Shown here: in pieces, positions 54,132-62,552 of the stretch
Layout: every line of letters begins with the position of its first letter
Numbering within the stretch: the first letter of the stretch is position 1
Assembly (NCBI GenBank): GCA_033127725.1
Contig: AP026798.1
Span: forward strand, 1,550,001-1,614,000
Source: Bombiscardovia nodaiensis
GTDB taxonomy: Bacteria; Actinomycetota; Actinomycetes; Actinomycetales; Bifidobacteriaceae
DNA: 64,000 nucleotides
Reading direction: 5' to 3'
Position numbers and translations under genes: made by a program
Notes under the pieces: generated by a model
Databases searched by the model: none
Told to the model about the DNA's origin: nothing
What the model saw: the letters and a program-made list of their open reading frames with translations, nothing else

Positions 54132-55655
54132 ATGAGCACAACAAAACAGTATTTTCTCACTATTGACAACGGCGGAACCAATACCAAAGTCATCATCGTA
54201 GACGATCAGGGCAAGCAACTATCAGTATCGTCCTTCCCAACCGAATCGGTGGAACGAAGGCCTGGTTTCCGGGAAGTCAATCCTGATCACATGTGGCAAG
54301 ACATAGGAAAAGCATCTCGAGCTTCCATCGCTCAAGCGGGGATAAACCCGAGCCAAATCAGTGCTGTGGCACCTGTTGGCCATGGTAAGGGGCTCTATCT
54401 CTTGGACCAGAGCGGACATCCTTTCATGAACGGCATACTCTCTTCGGACAGCAGGGCCACCCGTCTCACTGACATATTTGAGTCACAGGTGGAACGCATT
54501 TATCCCATCAGCCACCAGCATGTGATGGCCATGCAATTCCCCGTGCTCCTGCGCTGGCTCAAAGAAAACGAGCCGGACCACTACCAATCCATAGGGCACG
54601 TGCTGTCTAACAAGGACTTCATCCGATTCTTGCTCACCGGCGAAGTTCTAGAAGAACAGGGCGATGCCTCAGGCAACAATTTGGTGAACTTATCTACCCA
54701 AGACTACGACTCACGCCTCTTTGACTTTTTCGGTATTCCTGAAATGCAAGAAAAAATGCCACATTTGGTCAAAGCCACGGACTCTTGCGGCAAGATCACT
54801 GCAGATGCTGCTGCCAACACAGGCATCCCGGAAGGCACCCCAGTGTATGCCGGTCTCTTCGACATTGACGCTTGCGCACTGGCTACCGGCGTGCTCACAG
54901 ACGACATATTCAGCATTACGGCTGGCACCTGGAATATCAATGTTTTCCCCAGCAAGGTTCCTGCACCTGTCGACAGCGGTTGCATGGATTCGCTCTTCCC
55001 TACCGGTGGTATTTTAGTTGAAGCCTCCAGCCCCACCTCCGCTGGCAATCTCGATTACATGGTCCACATGGCCACTGGCCACGCTCCAGATTTTACGGAA
55101 CTTGAATCAATGCTCAGCCGTACCGACGCTAGCTCGAGCAGCATGTTGTTCCTTCCCTTCCTCTACGGCAGCAACGTTAATTTGAAGGCGGAAAGCGCCT
55201 TCGTAGGTTTGCGCAGCTCGGATAACACCGACCAATTTATGCGCTCCATCTATGAGGGAGTGGCTTTCGCTCACCGTCAGCACATTGATCAGTTGCTCCA
55301 GGTCTTGGGCCGCAAACCGCAAGTAGCTCGCATCTCAGGTGGAGCTTGCAACTCGCCACTGTGGATTCAAATGTTTGCTGATGTGCTGAACATGCCTATC
55401 GAGACGGTCAATGGCAGCGAATTAGGCGGCCTGGGTGGTGCTATGTGTTCCGCAGTAGGCTCCGGACTCTACACCGACTTCCAAGAATCGTTCGATCAGA
55501 TGTCATCCCTGGCCCACCGGTACGAGCCGAACGCCTCACAAGCTGCTATATACGACAGCAAGTATGAAGCCTACCGGTCCACTCTCGACAGTATGGACGC
55601 ACTGTGGGCACCCCTACGCACCATGCAAGACACTGTAGAAAAGAGCCAGGCATGA
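54132..55655 (+). CDS. FGGY family carbohydrate kinase (L-xylulose kinase-like)
   Basis: A 507-residue FGGY kinase with two ASKHA domains. The phosphate-binding motif FLTIDNGGTNTKVIIVD opens the protein; GHGKGLYLLDQSG is near residue 85, and ISGGACNSPLWIQMFADVLN (FGGY signature 2) near residue 400. Similarity in motif style is greatest to L-xylulose/3-keto-L-gulonate kinases (LyxK). Followed by UlaE- and UlaF-like epimerases, it would produce L-xylulose 5-phosphate. The stop overlaps the next gene's start (ATGA). Confidence 0.88.
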   Translation: MSTTKQYFLTIDNGGTNTKVIIVDDQGKQLSVSSFPTESVERRPGFREVNPDHMWQDIGKASRASIAQAGINPSQISAVAPVGHGKGLYLLDQSGHPFMNGILSSDSRATRLTDIFESQVERIYPISHQHVMAMQFPVLLRWLKENEPDHYQSIGHVLSNKDFIRFLLTGEVLEEQGDASGNNLVNLSTQDYDSRLFDFFGIPEMQEKMPHLVKATDSCGKITADAAANTGIPEGTPVYAGLFDIDACALATGVLTDDIFSITAGTWNINVFPSKVPAPVDSGCMDSLFPTGGILVEASSPTSAGNLDYMVHMATGHAPDFTELESMLSRTDASSSSMLFLPFLYGSNVNLKAESAFVGLRSSDNTDQFMRSIYEGVAFAHRQHIDQLLQVLGRKPQVARISGGACNSPLWIQMFADVLNMPIETVNGSELGGLGGAMCSAVGSGLYTDFQESFDQMSSLAHRYEPNASQAAIYDSKYEAYRSTLDSMDALWAPLRTMQDTVEKSQA

Positions 55656-56527
55656 CACTCAACGCACTAGGGATATACGAAAAGGCTCTGCCTCATGATT
55701 TGACCTGGAAGGAACGCTTTGCACTAGTCCACGATTTAGGATTCAACTTTTTGGAATTCTCCATAGATGAAAGTGACGAACGTTTAGCTCGACTCGATTG
55801 GTCCCGCCATGATCGAGAGCTCTTTAGACAGGCTATGTGGTCACAACGCGCACGAATCAACACACTCATGCTCTCAGGCCATCGTCGCTTTCCTCTGGGC
55901 TCAGCAGATCCGAAAGTTCGTCAGAAAGCCTTAGACCTGATGAGCAAAGCTATTGATTTAGCCGTAGATTTGGGCATTCGCAACATTCAAGTAGCTGGCT
56001 ACGACGTGTACTATGAGCCAAAATCGCTGGAAACACGGGAACGTTTCATCGAAAACTTGGAAACTTGCGTCCATCTTGCTGCAAAAAAGATGGTGATGCT
56101 CTCTATTGAAACCATGGATGACCCGTTCATGAACTCTTTAGATAAAGTGGTGTACATCAAATCGCAAATTCATAGTCCCTGGCTCCAGGCCTACCCTGAT
56201 GTTGGAAACCTGACAGCCTGGCCAAATAATGACATAGGCCGCGAATTAGAGACGTATATTGACAATATTGCCGCCGTCCATTTGAAAGATTCCCAGCCGG
56301 TTACGCCTTCTTCTCCCGGCAAGTTTCGCGAGGTCCCCTTTGGAGACGGTACCGTTGATTTTGAGGCTTGCTTGCGTATTTTTGCCAGGCTGAAATACTC
56401 CGGCAGTTTCACCATTGAAATGTGGTCCCAGCAGGAGCCCAACCCTGTAGCGTGCGTCAAAGAAGCTAAAGCGTATTTTGACGCGCTTTTTCGCAAGGTC
56501 GGCATTGAACAAGAGTCAATTGAATAG
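55652..56527 (+). CDS. L-xylulose-5-phosphate 3-epimerase (UlaE/SgbU type)
   Basis: A 291-residue TIM-barrel enzyme of the xylose-isomerase-like superfamily. Features are LGIYEKALPHDLTWKERFAL at the N-terminus, LEFSIDESDERLARLDW, IQVAGYDVYYE and, at the C-terminus, AVHLKDSQP and GDGTVDF. The metal ligands expected are the Glu in MLSIETMD, the Asp in YPDVGNLTAW, the His in VHLKD and the Glu in FTIEMW. It converts L-xylulose 5-phosphate to L-ribulose 5-phosphate. The start overlaps the kinase stop by four bases, so translation is coupled. Confidence 0.9.
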   Translation: MTLNALGIYEKALPHDLTWKERFALVHDLGFNFLEFSIDESDERLARLDWSRHDRELFRQAMWSQRARINTLMLSGHRRFPLGSADPKVRQKALDLMSKAIDLAVDLGIRNIQVAGYDVYYEPKSLETRERFIENLETCVHLAAKKMVMLSIETMDDPFMNSLDKVVYIKSQIHSPWLQAYPDVGNLTAWPNNDIGRELETYIDNIAAVHLKDSQPVTPSSPGKFREVPFGDGTVDFEACLRIFARLKYSGSFTIEMWSQQEPNPVACVKEAKAYFDALFRKVGIEQESIE

Positions 56528-56532
56528 AAAGA

Positions 56533-57237
56533 ATGGTAAAAGCGATGGTTGCGTTGGCTGATTTTTCGCCTGAGGTGCGTGCTGAGGTGAAGCAGGTGCG
56601 TGAGCAGGTGGCGACTTTGCATGAGCAGTTGTTGAAGTGGAATCTTGTGGTGTGGACTGCGGGTAATGTCTCCCAGCGGCTGCGCACAGCTGATCTGATG
56701 GTGATTAAGCCCTCTGGTGTACGCTACGAGTATTTGACCCCGCAGTCGATGGTGGTTACGGACCTGGAAGGCAATGTGGTAGATGGCACTGAGGCTCCTA
56801 GTTCGGATACTGCTTCTCACGCGTATATTTACCGGCATATGCCCGACGTGTACGGCGTGGTTCACACGCATTCTACGTATGCGACGGCTTGGGCGGCGAC
56901 GGGGAAGAATATTCCGTGTGGTCTGACGATGATGGGTGATGAGTTCGGTGGCCCAGTGCCGGTGGGTCCCTTCCGGTTGATTGGTTCGGAGGCAATCGGC
57001 AAAGGCGTGGTGGAGACGCTGGAGCAGTATCCTCATTCTCCGGCGGTGCTCATGCAGAACCATGGGCCGTTCACGGTTGGTAAGGACGCCGAGGCAGCGG
57101 TTAAGGCTGCGGCTATGACCGAGGAAGTAGCACACACTATGTGGGCGGCCTCCCAGTTAGGCGACATTATCGAAATCGACCCAGCTGATATTGCCAAACT
57201 CAACGACCGCTACCAAAACGTCTACGGCCAACACTGA
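56533..57237 (+). CDS. L-ribulose-5-phosphate 4-epimerase (UlaF/AraD type)
   Basis: A 234-residue class II aldolase-like enzyme that converts L-ribulose 5-phosphate to D-xylulose 5-phosphate, the entry point of the bifid shunt. Zinc ligands are His111 and His113 in VVHTHSTYA and His177 in LMQNHGPF; GNVSQR and IKPSGVRY bind the phosphate. It starts 5 nt after the previous stop, with only a weak GAAAGA site. The first 450 nt use many GTG, GCG, TTG and CGT codons (for example GAGGTGCGTGCTGAGGTGAA), unlike the C-ending codons of the neighbours, so this gene may have a separate origin. Confidence 0.92.
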   Translation: MVKAMVALADFSPEVRAEVKQVREQVATLHEQLLKWNLVVWTAGNVSQRLRTADLMVIKPSGVRYEYLTPQSMVVTDLEGNVVDGTEAPSSDTASHAYIYRHMPDVYGVVHTHSTYATAWAATGKNIPCGLTMMGDEFGGPVPVGPFRLIGSEAIGKGVVETLEQYPHSPAVLMQNHGPFTVGKDAEAAVKAAAMTEEVAHTMWAASQLGDIIEIDPADIAKLNDRYQNVYGQH

Positions 57238-57249
57238 TACCTCACCCAA

Positions 57250-57271
57250 GGCACCAATCCAGTTGGTAGCC
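57250..57271. terminator. Short hairpin between convergent genes
   Basis: GGC-A-CCAA (57250-57257) pairs with TTGG-TA-GCC (57263-57271) with a small bulge and a TCCAG loop. It lies between the epimerase stop and the end of a convergent pseudogene. There is no U run. Confidence 0.3.
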
Positions 57272-57280
57272 TCTCCTGAC

Positions 57281-57952
57281 CTATAATGCCTTCCAATCCG
57301 ACTCATCTTGGGCGCCGTAAACCGCCGGACACTGATTCACGAAGCCCCAGTAGGGATCGCCGTAGGACCAGTGCCACCATTCGGCGGGGTAGTTGACGAA
57401 ACCGGCGGCGCTCATGGCTGCTGCGAGCGTCTGCCGGTGAGCGCGGGCACTTTCGCTGATATGCGGGCAGTCGGTGTAGGGCAGGTTGCGCGGTGCCTCG
57501 GGCTCTTCGTTGAAGGCGCAGCCCAAGTCCAGCTCTTGGCCCTCTCGAATCAGGGTCACGTCGACTGCACCGCCAGTTGGGTGCCCGGCCACCTGCGGCG
57601 GTGCCACATATTGGCAGGTCATCCGGTATATTTCGTCCGCGTCGAGCCCGGGATTGCGCTCAGCAAACCAGTCTAGGCTCTCCTTAAACGACTTGGTCTG
57701 CCGCTCGTAGGGCCGATAAGCCTCCTTGAGATAGAGGCTCAAGCCCTCCGGCAAAGACTGCGCAGCCTTGACCAGCATCTACCCAACACTGCGGCGGGCA
57801 TAGCAAAACCGCTCCGAATCCGAGGCAATCTGCGAGCGCGACCAGTCCACCTCAAGGCGCGCATCCAGACCGGCCAACGAAACCATCGTCTCCCCGCTCT
57901 CCTGCCGCTGAACAGCCAGCACCCGAGGATCATTGAGCAGAATCATCTCCAT
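57281..57952 (-). pseudogene. VanX-like D-Ala-D-Ala dipeptidase interrupted by an amber codon
   Basis: The downstream part (57778-57281) has VanX/DdpX family motifs: LKEAYRPYERQ, the zinc site GHPTGGAVDVTL (His, Asp) and EWWHWSYGD (Glu, His). The family's N-terminal region (LEVDWSRSQIASDSERFCYA) is found just upstream in the same frame, separated only by a TAG at 57781-57779 that is directly followed by ATG. Read through, the product would be about 223 residues, near the normal family length. A single nonsense mutation in an M15D-type peptidase gene is the simplest explanation. The second ATG lacks a ribosome site of its own. The start at 57952 is tentative; the frame is open to 58030. Confidence 0.7.
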
Positions 57953-58033
57953 GCCCCAATTATCCTTTGCGCCCCAGTCAACACTCAACAGCAGTTTAAA
58001 GACCATTTTCGCGTTTGGCTGGTATTTCATATC

Positions 58034-58078
58034 TTGCCAAACAGATATTCTACGTATAGAATTAATTTATGATACGTA
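58034..58078 (+). promoter_or_regulatory. Promoter and autoregulatory operator of the toxin-antitoxin pair
   Basis: TTGCCA (58034-58039), a 17-bp spacer and TAGAAT (58057-58062) form a good promoter. TACGTAT (58051-58057) and ATACGTA (58072-58078) form a perfect 7-bp inverted repeat around the -10, where an RHH antitoxin would bind to repress its own operon. Confidence 0.65.
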
Positions 58079-58099
58079 CAGTCTTGAAAGGAGCACGTC

Positions 58100-58339
58100 A
58101 TGAGCGACATTACCAAGCTGACGCTGAGCATAGATAAAAAGATCGTTAAACAGGGCAAACTACTTGCCAAGCAACAGGGGCGATCCCTTTCCGCGATTGT
58201 GAGTTCGTATCTGGAATCACTGACCGCTTCACATCACATCGATGACATTGACCCACAGATTTCTGCACTTATCGGCATTGGTAAAGGGCCATACGACGAG
58301 AGCGACTACCGCCGCTATTTGGAAGAAAAGTACTCATGA
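58100..58339 (+). CDS. Antitoxin, ribbon-helix-helix (DUF6364-like)
   Basis: A 79-residue protein whose N-terminal half, KLTLSIDKKIVKQGKLLAKQ and GRSLSAIVSSYLESL, has the beta-strand/helix/helix pattern of RHH DNA-binding proteins. The C-terminal part (PYDESDYRRYLEEKYS) would bind the toxin. GAAAGGAG precedes the ATG. The stop overlaps the start of the PIN toxin by four bases (ATGA). Confidence 0.85.
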   Translation: MSDITKLTLSIDKKIVKQGKLLAKQQGRSLSAIVSSYLESLTASHHIDDIDPQISALIGIGKGPYDESDYRRYLEEKYS

Positions 58340-58755
58340 GACTACTCGTAGACTGTAATGTCTTTCTAGACGTGTTTTTGGAGCGCGAAGGCCTTTATCA
58401 AAACTCCGCCCTGCTGCTCAGCCAGGCCAAACGCCTCGGATACGAACTCATTATGCCAGCCCATGCAGCACCGAACATTTTATACGTAGTGAGCAAAAAC
58501 AAAAGCCGGACTACAGCCTTGAGCGCTCTAAGCCAGAGTTTAGCTTTTGCCAGCGTCGGCGCCTTAGACGAATCTGCGATCTTACGTGGGCTAAGCTATG
58601 GATTCAACGACATAGAGGACTCATTTGTAGCCGCTATAGCGCAAAAAGCCAAGGCCGACTACGTCGTTACGAACAACATCAAAGATTTCGCCCTCTCCCC
58701 CATCCCAGCCGTGACCCCCGCCGAATTCCTCGCCCGCATGGCGCAAGAGTCCTAA
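58336..58755 (+). CDS. PIN-domain ribonuclease toxin (VapC-like)
   Basis: A 139-residue PIN-domain protein. The acidic residues of the Mg-dependent RNase site are visible: Asp6 in LLVDCNVFLDVF, Glu94/Asp95 in NDIEDSFVAAIA and Asp117 in VVTNNIKDF. VapC toxins cleave tRNA or rRNA when released from the antitoxin. The four-base overlap with the RHH antitoxin gene and the palindromic promoter support a functional module. Confidence 0.88.
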   Translation: MRLLVDCNVFLDVFLEREGLYQNSALLLSQAKRLGYELIMPAHAAPNILYVVSKNKSRTTALSALSQSLAFASVGALDESAILRGLSYGFNDIEDSFVAAIAQKAKADYVVTNNIKDFALSPIPAVTPAEFLARMAQES

Positions 58756-58805
58756 AGTCAAGCGCATGCATTTGAGACGGAGAAAACAAATCACATTCCC
58801 ACAGC

Positions 58806-59684
58806 TCAGGCCAGCTGCTGCTGGAGGGTTTCTAGGTAGGCGCGCGCTGCGGGGGTGAATTTGCGGTCGGACTTCCAGACCAGATTCATGCGGGACCTGA
58901 GGCGGGGCTGCAAAAGGCGAAAGGTCAAATTTGAGTCACCAGAGACGTTGACAATGTGGTCCAAGCACAGGGCGCACCCGCAGCCTTCCGCCACGAAGAG
59001 CGAGGCATTGAAAAGCAAATTGTACGAGCCCACAATGTGCAGGTCCCGCTGGTCGAGGTTGCCCCAGCCACTAAATTCGCGGTCGAAGCGCGTCTGCATG
59101 GAGACCATCAGGGGTACGCCTACCAGATCTTCGGCGCTAATGCTCTCCTTGACTGCCAGCTCGTTGTCCCGGCGCATGAGCAGGCCCCAGCAGTCGGTTT
59201 TGGGCAGTGAAATGTAGGAGTAGCGCGTGGTGTCCATAGGCTCGAAGAGCAAGGCGAAGTCAAGCAAACCAGACTCCAGTTTGTAGGTTACCGTCTCGCC
59301 GTTACCGCTGTAGAGCTGAAAATTCACGTCAGGGTAGGTGTCTAGCATCGTCTTGGCAGCGTCGGCCAGGAGCCGGAAGCCATCGGACTCAGCGGCACCA
59401 ATATACACGCTTCCGCGTACGCTCTGCTCAAGGGTGGTCAGCTCAGCCTCGGTCCGGTCGGCCATGAGCACAATCTCCCGGGCCCGGTCGCGCAGGAGCT
59501 CCCCTGCTGGCGTGAGTGTGATGGAGCGGCTGCCCCGTTCAAAGAGCTTGTGCCCCAAGTGTTCTTCCAGGTCTTTGATTTGGCGCGAGAGCGAAGGCTG
59601 AGAAATCTGCAAATACTCGGCCGCCCCAGTGATGCTCTGTTCTTCCACAATGGCGAGAAAATACCGCAATACTCGTAAGTTCAT
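58806..59684 (-). CDS. LysR family transcriptional regulator
   Basis: A 292-residue LTTR with the N-terminal winged helix (LRVLRYFLAIVEEQSITGAAEYLQ then ISQPSLSRQIKDLEEHLG) and a two-lobed effector domain. TAGGAG selects the ATG at 59684; a GTG two codons upstream is less likely. It is divergent from the lipoprotein-like fragment and the zinc alcohol dehydrogenase, its probable targets. An ATGAA-CT-TTCAT dyad at 59792-59803 lies in the divergent region. Confidence 0.9.
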   Translation of the reverse strand: MNLRVLRYFLAIVEEQSITGAAEYLQISQPSLSRQIKDLEEHLGHKLFERGSRSITLTPAGELLRDRAREIVLMADRTEAELTTLEQSVRGSVYIGAAESDGFRLLADAAKTMLDTYPDVNFQLYSGNGETVTYKLESGLLDFALLFEPMDTTRYSYISLPKTDCWGLLMRRDNELAVKESISAEDLVGVPLMVSMQTRFDREFSGWGNLDQRDLHIVGSYNLLFNASLFVAEGCGCALCLDHIVNVSGDSNLTFRLLQPRLRSRMNLVWKSDRKFTPAARAYLETLQQQLA

Positions 59685-59884
59685 GCTCACTCCTACGCTC
59701 CTACTCGTTGCTTAAGCCTTTCTGGTCAGCGCTGCCCGGCCCGGTTGAAGCCCTGCCACTTCAGCCGTTCTTAAAAGCATAGCAAATAAGCATGAACTTT
59801 CATTCCTTATATACATTTGATATGCCTTTCTCCCCTCCCTACACTGGCTCGTAAGAGTCGGAGCTCATTGGAAGGAGCACCCAT

Positions 59885-60076
59885 ATGACAGGCGTATCCG
59901 CCCAGTCTAGACCCGCAGCCGCCGTTCTTATGGCCATAGCTCTCATGACACGCACCGCTTGTTCCCCTACTAACGGTACGCAGTCAAGCTCATCTGTCCC
60001 GGGCGGCAAGGCCTCCTTCCTTAGCTCCGGCTCCCTTCTTTTCATTCGCACGCACCTGCACCACCCACCCCGCTGA
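59885..60076 (+). CDS. Short lipoprotein-like ORF, possibly a degraded gene
   Basis: A strong GAAGGAG ribosome site precedes this 63-codon frame. The first 27 residues look like a lipoprotein signal (AAAVLMAIALMTRTACSPT) with a degenerate lipobox RTAC, followed by a Ser-rich spacer (NGTQSSSSVPGGKAS). No domain follows before the stop at 60074. It resembles the front end of an exported lipoprotein whose body has been lost, situated where LysR-controlled clusters often have one. A small genuine lipoprotein is also possible. Confidence 0.4.
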   Translation: MTGVSAQSRPAAAVLMAIALMTRTACSPTNGTQSSSSVPGGKASFLSSGSLLFIRTHLHHPPR

Positions 60077-60166
60077 GGGCTTCAGTGTCGAGCTATCGCG
60101 CAGCATGGGTGCGACCTACATGCTGCACTTTGTTACCTATTTTTTATCAGCAAAGAAAGGAAAACT

Positions 60167-61231
60167 GTGAAAGCAGCAATATATTCAGCACCCGGCCAAG
60201 TCAGCTGCCAGGAGGCAGCCAAGCCTAGCCCCACCAACCCCGACGAGCTTGTCATGCGCGTGGTTCGCGCCTGCGTTTGCGGGTCAGACCTCTGGTGGTA
60301 CCGGGGTGTCAGCCCGCGCGAAGCCAACACTTCCGTAGGCCATGAGGCCATCGGGATAGTGGACCAAGTCGGCAGCAATGTCCACTCAGTCCAGCCCGGC
60401 GACTTTATTATTGTCCCCTTCGCTTACTCCTGTGGAGTGTGCCCAGTGTGCAAAGCCGGTTTCGAGGCCACCTGCCCCAATGGCGGTTTCTTCGACGCTG
60501 GTGAGCCTGGCTTAGGCGCACAAGCTGAGTACATGCGCGTGCCCAAGGCCGACGGCACGGTGGTAGTGGTCCCCGGTGGCTGTGAGCGAGCTCAAGACTT
60601 CTCCGACACCATGCTGGCTGACTTGCTCACCCTCTCCGACGTGATGGGCACGGGCTACCACGCGGCGGCCACAGCAGAAGTCAAAGCTGGCGACACCGTG
60701 GCCGTCGTTGGCGACGGAGCCGTAGGCCTGTGCGGTGTTATCGCCGCTCAACTACGGGGTGCCAGCCGGATTATTGCCCTCTCCGGCCACCCCGACCGGC
60801 AGGCTCTAGCCCGCGAATTTGGAGCCACCGACATCGTCTCCGAACGCGGCCAAGAAGCAGTTGACAAAGTCAAGGAACTGACCGACGGCTGGGGCACGGA
60901 CGCGGTCTTGGAATGCGTCGGCTCAGCCCAGGCCACCACTACGGCCCTCGACATTGCCCGCAATGGTGCTGTAGTAGGGCGTGTCGGCGTTCCTCACGAT
61001 GAGCGAGTGGACCCAGAAGCCATGTTCTTCCGCAATCTCGGCCTGCGCGGCGGACCAGCTTCTGTGCGCACCTGGGACCAGCAGGTCCTGCTCAATGCCG
61101 TGTTACAGGGCAAAATCCACCCCGGCAAGGTCTTCACCAGCGAATACGACCTGGACCACATCGCCGACGCCTACACAGCTATGGATCAGCGCGCCACCAT
61201 CAAGTCCCTCATCCGCGTATCTGAAGTCTGA
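60167..61231 (+). CDS. Zinc-dependent alcohol dehydrogenase (MDR family)
   Basis: A 354-residue medium-chain dehydrogenase. The catalytic zinc ligand Cys38 is in CVCGSDLWWY (CGSD), followed by VGHEAIGIV with the zinc His/Glu pair. The structural zinc cluster has at least three cysteines in CGVCPVCKAGFEATC. The NAD(P)-binding loop is VAVVGDGAVGLCGV (about 183-196). The start is a GTG after AAAGAAAGGA. The substrate is unknown. It lies downstream of the lipoprotein-like fragment and is divergent from the LysR gene. Confidence 0.9.
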   Translation: MKAAIYSAPGQVSCQEAAKPSPTNPDELVMRVVRACVCGSDLWWYRGVSPREANTSVGHEAIGIVDQVGSNVHSVQPGDFIIVPFAYSCGVCPVCKAGFEATCPNGGFFDAGEPGLGAQAEYMRVPKADGTVVVVPGGCERAQDFSDTMLADLLTLSDVMGTGYHAAATAEVKAGDTVAVVGDGAVGLCGVIAAQLRGASRIIALSGHPDRQALAREFGATDIVSERGQEAVDKVKELTDGWGTDAVLECVGSAQATTTALDIARNGAVVGRVGVPHDERVDPEAMFFRNLGLRGGPASVRTWDQQVLLNAVLQGKIHPGKVFTSEYDLDHIADAYTAMDQRATIKSLIRVSEV

Positions 61232-61497
61232 TTTTCAGGGTAGGAACAACGTGCGCTCTCGGGTGCCATTCAAACCTGCCCTGTAGTTGAACAGTCCGCT
61301 CTACGCCCCAAGCATCCACATACTCCCTCGGATTACAGCCCGCGCACTTGCACTTCAAGCCGCTTAAAGGTATAGGCTTGCATACAGTTAACCGCAAGCA
61401 CAATCATGGTCCGAGAGCAGCGCAAACTAAGCCTCAGCAATAGCAGCGAACACTCCTCAAAGAGAGAGTAAACCTGTACACCACAGAAAGAAGCTCG

Positions 61498-62394
61498 ATG
61501 TCCAGCACCCAATGCACCACCGACACTCACCACCCACCGAAAGCTGTCAGCACTCAGGAGCAGTTGACAGGTGAACGTGCTGCCTTCCGCGCGCACGATC
61601 ACTCCTACGAGAACGTTACCTTCGCTGACGGCGAGTCACCGCTCAAGCACGCACGGAATATCCGACTCACCGGCTCCCTCTTCAAGTGGAAGTATCCGCT
61701 CTGGTACTGCCAGCAAGTATGTATGGAAGACTGCACACTTTTCGAGATGGCTCGCTCCGGCGTCTGGTACACCCACGATATCGCCATTCGCAACTCCACT
61801 ATCGAGGCCCCTAAAACCTTCCGCCGGTCCTCAGGAATTCGCCTAGAAAACGTGACGATTCCTAATGCCGATGAAACCTTGTGGACTTGCTCCGAGATTG
61901 ACATGTCCGAAGTGAGCGCCCAAGGGGACTATTTTGGCAAAGATAGCTGTCATATCCACGCCCGCCATTTTAACCTTGCCGGCAACTATGTTTTCGACGG
62001 AGGCAGCGACATCACTATCGAAGACGCCCGAATTCTGTCTAAGGACGCCTTTTGGAACACTGAAAATGTCACAGTAAAGAACTCCTCTATTTACGGCGAA
62101 TATCTAGGCTGGAATTCCAAAAATCTCACGTTCGAAAATTGCACTATTGAGAGCTTGCAAGGCTTGTGCTACATAGAAAATCTGACTATGCGTCACTGCA
62201 GACTACTCAACACCAACTTGTCCTTTGAGTATTCAACAGTGGACGCGCAAATCGACAGTCACATCGACAGTGTGTTCAATCCCTCCGCCGGTATCATCCG
62301 CGCTAAAAGTATTGGTGAAATAACCCTGGATCCCACCTGCATTGATCCATCTCGCACCCAGATTATCTGCCCACAAGAGACAGCTTCAAAGTAG
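61498..62394 (+). CDS. DUF3737 family protein (right-handed beta-helix)
   Basis: A 298-residue cytoplasmic protein made of short parallel-strand repeats (for example IRNSTIEAPKTFRRS, VTVKNSSIYGEYLGW, LTFENCTIESLQ, LTMRHCRLLNTNLSFEYS). The C-terminal SVFNPSAGIIRAKSIGEI is characteristic of DUF3737. The family is widespread in gut Firmicutes and bifidobacteria, and no function is established. It is monocistronic, with a 266-nt upstream gap in which no other feature is seen. Confidence 0.85.
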   Translation: MSSTQCTTDTHHPPKAVSTQEQLTGERAAFRAHDHSYENVTFADGESPLKHARNIRLTGSLFKWKYPLWYCQQVCMEDCTLFEMARSGVWYTHDIAIRNSTIEAPKTFRRSSGIRLENVTIPNADETLWTCSEIDMSEVSAQGDYFGKDSCHIHARHFNLAGNYVFDGGSDITIEDARILSKDAFWNTENVTVKNSSIYGEYLGWNSKNLTFENCTIESLQGLCYIENLTMRHCRLLNTNLSFEYSTVDAQIDSHIDSVFNPSAGIIRAKSIGEITLDPTCIDPSRTQIICPQETASK

Positions 62395-62441
62395 GTTCAG
62401 GCAGATGAAACCATAGAGGATTTATTGAATATGAAATGAAA

Positions 62442-62477
62442 AGTGGGTTTGCGGGAAACACCTCTCACAAACCCACT
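62442..62477 (-). terminator. Terminator of the small acidic-protein gene
   Basis: AGTGGGTTTG (62442-62451) and CAAACCCACT (62468-62477) form a perfect 10-bp stem. On the minus strand it runs into TTTTCATTTCATATT, a U-rich tail. It lies between converging genes and may also serve the DUF3737 gene. Confidence 0.7.
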
Positions 62478-62552
62478 AGATATTGCTGTCCAAAACTGAC
62501 TGGGCCAGGCACTTACGCAAACTCACAAACCCAAGCCCAGCAGCTAAACAGT

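Noticed and set aside
56191..57135. 314-codon open frame on the minus strand
   Set aside because: Antisense to two epimerase genes with intact catalytic motifs; Arg/His-rich nonsense composition.
57779..57781. TAG in the VanX-like gene as a recoded (pyrrolysine or suppressed) codon
   Set aside because: No sign of pyrrolysine genes or a recoding element here; a simple nonsense mutation is more likely.
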